Shown: piece after piece, positions 1 to 4,924 of the stretch
How the letters are laid out: each line of letters opens with the position of its first letter
Position numbering within the stretch: position 1 is the first letter of the stretch
Assembly: GCA_903821715.1 (NCBI GenBank)
Contig: CAIJMB010000216.1
Span: 1 to 7,747 of the forward strand
Reading direction: 5' to 3'
Length of the DNA: 7,747 nucleotides
From: an uncultured Flavobacteriales bacterium
Lineage (GTDB): Bacteria; Bacteroidota; Bacteroidia; Flavobacteriales; Schleiferiaceae
The notes under the pieces: model-generated
The model's database searches: none
What the model was told of the DNA's origin: nothing
What the model saw: only the letters and a program-made list of their open reading frames with translations
Program-made: the position numbers and the translations under genes

Positions 1-246
1 GGCGCCTTTTTAGTTGATGTGCGGACCCCCGAAGAATTTGAATCCGGACACGTTCATGCATCCGTCAACATTCCCTTGGATGAGGTAACTGACCGACTTG
101 ATGAGTTCTCTGGAAAGGACCACATTATAGTTTTTTGCCGAAGCGGAAGCCGCAGTGGAATGGCTAAAGCAATCTTAGCTCAGGCCGGAATCACCAATGT
201 AACCAACGGCGGAACCTGGGAAGACGTCAAACAATTCATCGACTAA
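1..246 (+). CDS. Single-domain rhodanese (sulfurtransferase), 5' end outside window
   Basis: Rhodaneses move a sulfane sulfur from donors such as thiosulfate to a thiophilic acceptor through a cysteine persulfide. The frame is open from base 1, so the gene begins upstream; the 81 visible codons cover most of a single domain (family length about 100 residues). Visible family marks are the D-V-R-T-P-E-E-F segment (visible residues 6-13), the G-H-V-x-x-S-x-N-I-P segment (16-25) and the active-site loop CRSGSRS with the nucleophilic Cys at visible residue 46 (bases 136-138), followed by the C-terminal N-G-G-T-W-E motif. The GTG at base 19 is inside the conserved fold and is not the start. No signal peptide can be judged because the N-terminus is missing. 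It lies 12 nt ahead of the split sulfur transporter gene, so the likely role is to receive imported thiosulfate sulfur in the cytoplasm (inference). Confidence 0.93.
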   Translation, partial: GAFLVDVRTPEEFESGHVHASVNIPLDEVTDRLDEFSGKDHIIVFCRSGSRSGMAKAILAQAGITNVTNGGTWEDVKQFID

Positions 247-258
247 TTAGTAGGTACC

Positions 259-825
259 ATGTGGGAATTTCTCATCAACCCTTGGCCATGGTGGTTCTCT
301 GGAGCCGCCATTTCGGTCACCATGTTTGCCCTGATCCTATTCGGGCGAAGCTTTGGATTCTCAAGCAACCTGCGCACCCTTTGCGCTATTGCCACTCGCC
401 GGAAGGTTCGGTTTTTTGACTTTGACTGGAAAAAAGAAACCTGGAACCTCATCTTCTTAGTCGGAGCCATCATCGGAGGCTACCTCGCCAACACCTACAT
501 GAACCACGGTGAGGCCGTTCAAATTTCACAAGCAACGATCACTGACTTGGCTGCACTGGGCTTTGGAGAACCGAGCACTTCAAGTTCGGGAGTTCAACCC
601 GATGAACTCTACGCCTGGGAGAATGTGCTGACGATCCGCGGAGTCCTCATCCTCGCCGTCGCAGGGCTCCTCGTCGGATTCGGAACCCGCTACGCGGGCG
701 GATGCACCTCGGGCCACGCCATTAGCGGCCTGTCGGACCTCCAACTGCCCTCACTTATCGCCGTGATCGGATTCTTCACCGGAGGCCTCATCATGACCCA
801 CCTGCTCTACCCCTTTATCTTTTAG
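259..825 (+). CDS. YeeE/YedE-family sulfur transporter, N-terminal half protein
   Basis: This 188-aa integral membrane protein is the first half of a YeeE/YedE (TsuA-type) transporter, a family whose full-length members import thiosulfate. Hydrophobic segments lie at about residues 12-30, 62-80, 127-146 and 164-188. The signature G-T-R-Y-A-G-G-C-T-S-G-H is at residues 142-153, with Cys149. The only other Cys is Cys42, in the N-L-R-T-L-C-A segment after the first helix. Full-length TsuA relies on conserved cysteines along the substrate path; here two are in this protein and one in the next (Cys99), which supports a two-protein transporter. The ATG at 259 is chosen because the conserved family sequence starts at once; only a weak TAGG lies upstream. 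The stop is 3 nt before the next start, so the two are surely co-translated. The substrate (thiosulfate rather than another sulfur compound) is inferred from family and neighbours. Confidence 0.9.
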   Translation: MWEFLINPWPWWFSGAAISVTMFALILFGRSFGFSSNLRTLCAIATRRKVRFFDFDWKKETWNLIFLVGAIIGGYLANTYMNHGEAVQISQATITDLAALGFGEPSTSSSGVQPDELYAWENVLTIRGVLILAVAGLLVGFGTRYAGGCTSGHAISGLSDLQLPSLIAVIGFFTGGLIMTHLLYPFIF

Positions 826-828
826 AAC

Positions 829-1242
829 ATGCGCTTCATCAAATACCTCCTCGTCGGAATCTTTTTTGGCATCCTGATGGCCAAAAGTGAGGCTTTCTCG
901 TGGTACCGAATCCAAGAAATGTTTCGCTTTCAAGCATTTCACATGTACGGAATCATCGGAACCGCTGTCGTTCTTGGTGTAATCGGAACGTGGCTTATTA
1001 AAAAGCTCAAAATCAACGATATTCATGGCGAAAAAATCATTTTCACCCCAAAAGAAAAGGGATTTTATCGGTACTTTCTAGGAGGCAGCATATTTGGGCT
1101 TGGTTGGGCCCTCGGTGGCGCCTGCCCAGGCCCGATGGTCGTAAGCATCGGGTACGGTGTTCTCTCTATGCTCGTTGTCTTTTTCTTTTCAATCGTCGGA
1201 ACCTTTCTCTACGGAGAGGTCCGCGACCGGCTTCCGCACTAA
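829..1242 (+). CDS. YeeE/YedE-family sulfur transporter, C-terminal half protein (DUF6691-type)
   Basis: This 137-aa membrane protein is the partner half of the preceding transporter. Hydrophobic stretches lie at about residues 4-20, 38-57, 79-97 and 103-128. Its motif G-W-A-L-G-G-A-C-P-G-P is at residues 92-102, with the sole cysteine at 99; this G-G-x-C-x-G arrangement mirrors the G-G-C-T-S-G of the first half and is the second pseudo-repeat of YeeE-type transporters. A short basic, hydrophilic loop (about 58-77) separates the two helix pairs. The 3-nt spacing from the upstream half argues for stoichiometric synthesis and a heteromeric complex. As a separate short protein it matches the length usual for Bacteroidota and proteobacterial split forms, so it is not a truncation. 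The role in thiosulfate or related sulfur import is inferred. Confidence 0.88.
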   Translation: MRFIKYLLVGIFFGILMAKSEAFSWYRIQEMFRFQAFHMYGIIGTAVVLGVIGTWLIKKLKINDIHGEKIIFTPKEKGFYRYFLGGSIFGLGWALGGACPGPMVVSIGYGVLSMLVVFFFSIVGTFLYGEVRDRLPH

Positions 1243-1263
1243 ACGGAACGCGACCCAACCGCA

Positions 1264-2379
1264 ATGGCTTCACAACCAAACCAACCGAAGCAGGATCCCA
1301 ACCAAGATCCCGAACAGGATTCCAAGCTCCTGCAGACCGTGGGGCAACTTTTGAACCTCACGGTCTTTCTTTCCTTTTTTGTCGTTGCCCTGCTCGCTTA
1401 TGTAGTCGTATTTACCCAACCGAAAGCTTGGATGAGCGCGTGGTGGGCGCGAGTTACGGCTCCGGAACTTGAAGCCACCGTCACAGAGGCCACGCCGGCT
1501 GCGCCGGCCGTGGCCTACTGGACCGCCCCCTCGACGAGCAGCATCGCCGATTCGGAACAAAAAAAACAAATCGAATACGGCAAAGACCTCATCGCCCACA
1601 CTGCTAAGTACTTTGGCCCAGAGGGAATCATTGAAAAGAACCGCACCAACGGGCTCAACTGCCAAAACTGCCACCTTGATGCCGGGACCAAAATCTTCGG
1701 CAACAACTACTCCGCGGTAGCCTCAACCTATCCGAAATTCCGCGCCCGCTCAGGATCCGTAGAAAACATTTTTAAACGCGTAAACGACTGCTTTGAGCGC
1801 AGCCTCAACGGCAAAGCGCTCGACACGAATTCCGCAGAAATGAACGCAATCGTGGCCTACATCAACTTTTTGGGCAAGGACGTGCCCAAAGGCGAACAGC
1901 CACAAGGCGTGGGCCTCAAAAAGCCTGCATTTCTCAACCGAGCCATTGACCCTACCAAGGGCAAACTCGTGTACGAAGCCCAGTGCCAAAGCTGCCATCA
2001 GGCTGACGGCCAAGGGCTTTGGGCTGAGGGTACCAAGGAATTCACCTACCCTCCGCTTTGGGGCAAACTCAGTTACAACGACGGCGCTGGTCTCTACCGC
2101 ATGAGCAACTTCGCCGGCTATGTCAAGTACAACATGCCCCAGGGCGCATCCCACGACGCTCCAATCCTTACCGATGAAGAAGCTTGGGACGTGGCTGCCT
2201 ACGTCAACAGCCAACCACGCCCGAAAAAAGACATCAGCCAGGACTGGCCCGACATCTCCAAAAAGCCATTTGACCATCCGTTTGGCCCATTTGCCGACGG
2301 ATTCAGCGAAACAGAACACAAATACGGCCCATTCGGCCCCATTAAGGCCAAACTCGAGGCTATGAATCCTAAGAAATGA
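1264..2379 (+). CDS. Membrane-anchored diheme cytochrome c, thiosulfate dehydrogenase/tetrathionate reductase (TsdA) type
   Basis: The 371-aa protein has a polar N-terminus, one membrane segment at about 30-50 and a Thr/Ala/Pro-rich linker to about 95, so it is probably held by an uncleaved anchor with the hemes outside the cytoplasmic membrane. Heme 1 is C133-Q-N-C136-H137 in an N-G-L-N-C-Q-N-C-H-L-D-A-G context. It is followed by Y-P-K-F-R-A-R-S-G and N-D-C176-F-E-R-S-L-N-G, whose Cys is the expected unusual Cys axial ligand of the TsdA active-site heme. Heme 2 is C241-Q-S-C244-H245, with M291 in Y-N-M-P-Q-G as probable distal ligand. TsdA enzymes interconvert thiosulfate and tetrathionate (2 thiosulfate to 1 tetrathionate plus 2 electrons). 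The residue before the Met is Asn, not the Lys of the Allochromatium enzyme. The C-terminal tail (about 320-371) is rich in Pro, Phe and Lys. The stop overlaps the next start by ATGA. Direction of catalysis in the cell is not determined. Confidence 0.88.
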   Translation: MASQPNQPKQDPNQDPEQDSKLLQTVGQLLNLTVFLSFFVVALLAYVVVFTQPKAWMSAWWARVTAPELEATVTEATPAAPAVAYWTAPSTSSIADSEQKKQIEYGKDLIAHTAKYFGPEGIIEKNRTNGLNCQNCHLDAGTKIFGNNYSAVASTYPKFRARSGSVENIFKRVNDCFERSLNGKALDTNSAEMNAIVAYINFLGKDVPKGEQPQGVGLKKPAFLNRAIDPTKGKLVYEAQCQSCHQADGQGLWAEGTKEFTYPPLWGKLSYNDGAGLYRMSNFAGYVKYNMPQGASHDAPILTDEEAWDVAAYVNSQPRPKKDISQDWPDISKKPFDHPFGPFADGFSETEHKYGPFGPIKAKLEAMNPKK

Positions 2380-4070
2380 ACAACGAACGCCGCGAATTCC
2401 TCAAAAAAGCAGGATTGTTTGGAGGAGCCCTCGCTCTTAATCCCCTGACTTCGTTGGCCGCTCACGGCTCCGAAGCCGAAAGAAACACGAAGGCCCCAGC
2501 CGACCACACCAAAGGCGACCTTGAAGTGACCATTCTTCAGACCACTGACGTGCACTGCCAAATCCACCCGCACGACGAACTGTTTTGGGAAGACGGCAAA
2601 TCCGTGTTCCGCCAAACCGGAGGCTACGCCCACCTCGCGACCTACCTCAAGCAAGAGCGCAGCAAGCACGAGCACAGCTTTTTGATCGACACCGGCGACA
2701 TGTTTCAGGGCAGCGAACTGTCGGTCAAGACGACTGGCGAAGCCATGGTTCCGATTTTAAACGCTTTGGACTACGACCTCTACCTTCCCGGCAACTGGGA
2801 GGTCGTGTACTACAAAAAAATGATGCAGCACCTGCTCGGGTCGCTGCATGCACCCAAGGTCTGCGCCAACATGTACCACGATTTAGGCGACGGCAAACGT
2901 GGCGAACTCGTGTTCCCCGCGTACCATGTGTGGAACGTCGGAGGCGTTAAAATCGGATTCCTCGGTTACACGGACCACCTGGTGCCGTTGCGCCAGTCTC
3001 CGAACTACTCGAAAGGCATCATTTACACGCTCCCTGAAGAAAACCTCGCTCACTATGTGGACGTGCTGCGGAACCAAGAGAAGTGCGCCGCCGTCATGGT
3101 CATCGCGCACCTCGGACTGTCTCAGCAAATCAACTTGGCCAACCTACCCGAAGCTGAAGGCGTGGACTATGTGTTGGGCGGCGACACGCACGAGCGGGTC
3201 CGGGTTCCGATTCAGTGCACCTACGCCAAGGTGGTCGAGCCCGGAGCCTTCGGCTCGTTTGTGGGCAAGCTCACATTGAAGTTCCGCGACGCAAAACTTG
3301 TACACGACCTCTACGACTTGGTCGAGCTCGAAGCCGCGAAGTACCCCGCTGATGCCGCCGTGGCCGCACTGGTGAAGGCCAACGAAGCCCCATTTGCTGC
3401 ATCGATCAACGAGGTGATTGGGTATTCAAAGGTTCCGCTCTACCGCTACTTTGTCATCGAAAACACGATTGACACGATGATTACGGACGCGCTTCGCTGG
3501 CGCATGCCCGAAGTGGATTTGGTGCTGAGTAACGGATTCCGCTTCTGCCCTCCCCGGTCGACTCCGGACCACACCGGCAACATTCCGATCACCTCGGGGT
3601 ACTTGTTTGACATGCTTCCTGTGGACAGCCCCGTGCGCGTCGCCGAGGCCACTGGGGCACAAATTCAGGACTGGCTCGAAAAGGAGTTGCACAACGTGTT
3701 CGCAGAAAAAGCGAGTGAGCGCTTTGGCGGATGGGTCATTAAATTCAACGGAATGAACGTGGAATTCAAGGCCTTCGCGCCAAAGGGACAGCGCGTTCAG
3801 TCGGTCAAGATTGGTAAAAAGCCGCTGGATCCCGTACGCGTGTACCGCATGAGTGCCTGCGAACGCGACGGAGACCCCATGGACATGCTTTGCCGTATTA
3901 AAGGCGTGAAAAACGCTTCCAACAAACCGTTCTCGCTGCACGACGTGATGCGCGACTACTTCAAGGCCAAGGGTCCGGTTTCGCCCAAAGTTCGCGGCAA
4001 CGCAATTGTGCTTGACGCCCCCCAGACGTTGCTGACTCAAGTCACAGGGGTTCCGTACGAGTTTAGATGA
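2376..4070 (+). CDS. soxB-like: SoxB-like dinuclear metal hydrolase (5'-nucleotidase superfamily), Tat-exported
   Basis: SoxB removes sulfate from cysteine-S-sulfonate on the SoxY carrier in the periplasm. This 564-aa protein has SoxB length. Residues 1-29 form a Tat signal (E-R5-R6-E-F-L-K, then a hydrophobic core and L-A-A). The metallophosphatase domain (about 49-300) shows D58-V-H60, G-D108, G-N140-W-E, A-H245-L-G and G-G-D270-T-H272-E. The 5'-nucleotidase C-terminal domain (about 340-545) carries S-N-G-F-R-F-C-P-P, a strong SoxB-type motif. The Trp after Asn140 replaces the His of the usual G-N-H-D/E. Asp270 sits where 5'-nucleotidases usually have a metal-binding His (G-G-H-T-H or G-G-H-S-Q), which could change the metal site. 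The ATG at 2376 overlaps the upstream TGA (ATGA), implying translational coupling to the cytochrome. No soxYZ is visible, so the natural substrate is open: SoxY-bound, or a free polythionate or thiol adduct. A nucleotidase is the less likely alternative. Confidence 0.85.
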   Translation: MNNERREFLKKAGLFGGALALNPLTSLAAHGSEAERNTKAPADHTKGDLEVTILQTTDVHCQIHPHDELFWEDGKSVFRQTGGYAHLATYLKQERSKHEHSFLIDTGDMFQGSELSVKTTGEAMVPILNALDYDLYLPGNWEVVYYKKMMQHLLGSLHAPKVCANMYHDLGDGKRGELVFPAYHVWNVGGVKIGFLGYTDHLVPLRQSPNYSKGIIYTLPEENLAHYVDVLRNQEKCAAVMVIAHLGLSQQINLANLPEAEGVDYVLGGDTHERVRVPIQCTYAKVVEPGAFGSFVGKLTLKFRDAKLVHDLYDLVELEAAKYPADAAVAALVKANEAPFAASINEVIGYSKVPLYRYFVIENTIDTMITDALRWRMPEVDLVLSNGFRFCPPRSTPDHTGNIPITSGYLFDMLPVDSPVRVAEATGAQIQDWLEKELHNVFAEKASERFGGWVIKFNGMNVEFKAFAPKGQRVQSVKIGKKPLDPVRVYRMSACERDGDPMDMLCRIKGVKNASNKPFSLHDVMRDYFKAKGPVSPKVRGNAIVLDAPQTLLTQVTGVPYEFR

Positions 4071-4100
4071 GGTGCGCTCACTTCATTTTTCTTTTCGAAC

Positions 4101-4589
4101 ATGACCTTGCGCGAAGCCCACGAGAGCGACCTTGAATTCCTTCAGCGCCTCACTCAGACTCCAGGCTGGCTCGCCAATATTGGACCGCGCGGAACCGAAA
4201 CGCGCGAGGGCGCCCTGGCCTACCTCGAGCGCAGCTTTCTCACTCCGTACCGGACCCATGGTTGTGGGCTGTGGGTCATCGAACTCGACGGGGTGGCCGC
4301 CGGACTAAGCGGTATTGTCGTGCGCACGGGCACCGAGTTTCCCGACCTCGGCTACGCCCTGCTCCCCGAGTTTGAGGGGCGCGGAATCGCCACGCTGGCT
4401 GGCCAACGCGTCCTGCAGTGGGCTTCCGAATCCGGTCGCTGGACCCACCTCGACGCGTACACGATGCCGCACAACGAGGCATCCAACAACGTGCTTCGTC
4501 GCCTCGGATTCCAGGACCTCGGAATCGTGCACCTCGAAGCCTTCAACGGTGAGGCATCACAGCACTGGCGTACGGGGCTCGTAGGCTAG
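4101..4589 (+). CDS. GNAT-family N-acetyltransferase (RimJ/RimL-like)
   Basis: This 162-aa protein has the layout of the Acetyltransf_3 (RimJ/RimL) type of GNAT enzymes, which pass an acetyl group from acetyl-CoA to an amine. It opens with T-L-R-E-A-H-E-S-D-L, the usual first strand and helix. The acetyl-CoA loop is E-G-R-G-I-A at residues 92-97, after the strand P-D-L-G-Y-A-L-L-P. The late motif N-E-A-S-N-N-V-L-R-R-L-G-F is at 125-137. Length is normal for the family. The gene lies 30 nt after the soxB-like gene on the same strand and is probably the last of the transcript, but nothing links it to sulfur chemistry; the acceptor cannot be told from sequence. The start at 4101 is chosen because the family N-terminal strand begins there; no ribosome binding site is evident. 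Its stop codon abuts a repeat array. Confidence 0.9.
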   Translation: MTLREAHESDLEFLQRLTQTPGWLANIGPRGTETREGALAYLERSFLTPYRTHGCGLWVIELDGVAAGLSGIVVRTGTEFPDLGYALLPEFEGRGIATLAGQRVLQWASESGRWTHLDAYTMPHNEASNNVLRRLGFQDLGIVHLEAFNGEASQHWRTGLVG

Positions 4590-4590
4590 A

Positions 4591-4624
4591 TTGGCTGAGA
4601 TTAGCTGAGATTAGCTCGTTGGCG
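4591..4624 (+). repeat. TTRGC repeat array directly after the acetyltransferase stop codon
   Basis: Starting one base after the TAG stop (4587-4589), the plus strand reads TTGGCTGAGA, TTAGCTGAGA, TTAGCTCG, TTGGCG. The first two 10-nt units differ at one base. The core TTRGC occurs four times with spacers of 5, 5 and 3 nt. The last part, TTAGCTCGTTGGC (4611-4623), matches 12 of 13 bases with the reverse complement of 4852-4864 in the array on the other side of this intergenic region. Function is unknown; a place in the 3' untranslated region of the sulfur operon transcript is inferred. Confidence 0.7.
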
Positions 4625-4787
4625 CACAAGCCACTGGCTACGAGCAACTTGTGCTAAGTCCACTACAGAATCTGCGTGGACATTTTCCAAACGGATATTT
4701 TGTGCAACAATATGAAATTGAGACACATAGCTGTTTCCAGAAATTTGAAAAAAAGTAAAATCCGGTTATAACCTGATAAAAGGTTCG

Positions 4788-4853
4788 GCTTGTTTCTGGT
4801 TCATAGTGGGTCGGCGTGCGGCAGAGGCAACTAGAAACCAGAGGCTGACAAGC
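4788..4853. repeat. Imperfect inverted repeat, possible RNA hairpin or terminator
   Basis: GCTTGT (4788-4793) pairs with ACAAGC (4848-4853), and TCTGGTT (4795-4801) pairs with AACCAGA (4836-4842). One base is unpaired on the left arm and five on the right. The loop is 34 nt. Thirteen base pairs in total make it better than most chance pairs in the region, but the loop is long and no T run follows on either strand. It could help end transcription of the amylase or the sulfur operon, or be a relic of a mobile or repeated sequence. Confidence 0.3.
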
Positions 4854-4924
4854 TAACGAGCTAACCTTGCCAACCTTGCCAACTCGCCAACCTTGCCAAC
4901 TCGCCAACCTTGCTAATTCGCTAG
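4852..4924 (-). repeat. Tandem 8/9-nt (17-nt period) TTRGC array overlapping the amylase stop codon
   Basis: On the plus strand the unit CCAACCTTGCCAACTCG (17 nt) occurs at 4870-4886 and 4887-4903 exactly and at 4904-4920 with two changes. Each unit is itself a 9-mer CCAACCTTG plus an 8-mer CCAACTCG, and further related 9-mers extend back to 4852. Read on the minus strand, the sense strand of the amylase, the array is about eight TTRGC cores with 3-4 nt spacers (GAG, AAGG, TCG). The amylase stop codon (4915-4913) lies inside the first core. Orientation is opposite to the array at 4591-4624. It is too short and has no unique spacers, so it is not a CRISPR. Confidence 0.85.

Larger units (their letters stand above)
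4590..4912. other. Convergent intergenic region, no gene seen
   Basis: About 320 nt separate the stop codons of two convergent genes. The middle (about 4660-4800) is AT-rich compared with the flanking genes. An 89-codon frame on the minus strand (4638-4907) has no recognisable family features and its N-terminal part is made of translated repeats, so I do not call it. The region holds two inverted repeat arrays, a perfect 10-bp palindrome GGTTATAACC (4764-4773), an inverted pair GCACAAG/CTTGTGC (4624-4630 and 4648-4654), and a longer imperfect inverted pair (4788-4853). No classical stem followed by a T run is evident, so the terminators for the two genes are not identified with confidence. 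Confidence 0.7.

Noticed and set aside
19..246. Rhodanese starting at the GTG at base 19
   Set aside because: The upstream codons G-A-F-L-V-D continue the conserved rhodanese strand, so the true start lies before the window.
1750..2319. 189-codon open frame on the minus strand opposite the cytochrome gene
   Set aside because: The plus strand encodes two CXXCH motifs and TsdA context here; the minus-strand product shows no known motif.
3426..4040. 204-codon open frame on the minus strand opposite the soxB-like gene
   Set aside because: Low-complexity His/Val/Arg-rich product with no family features; the opposite frame has complete SoxB-type motifs. It is an antisense shadow.
4624..4654. Rho-independent terminator (GCACAAG/CTTGTGC stem) after the acetyltransferase
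   Set aside because: Only 7 bp with a 17-nt loop and no T run after it on either strand; not strong enough to call.
4638..4907. 89-codon minus-strand frame in the convergent intergenic region
   Set aside because: Its N-terminus is translated from the TTRGC array and the rest is Cys/Ser/Thr-rich without recognisable domain; likely chance.
4852..4924. CRISPR array
   Set aside because: Repeat units are 8-9 nt (17 nt at most) in direct tandem with no unique spacers and no cas genes nearby.
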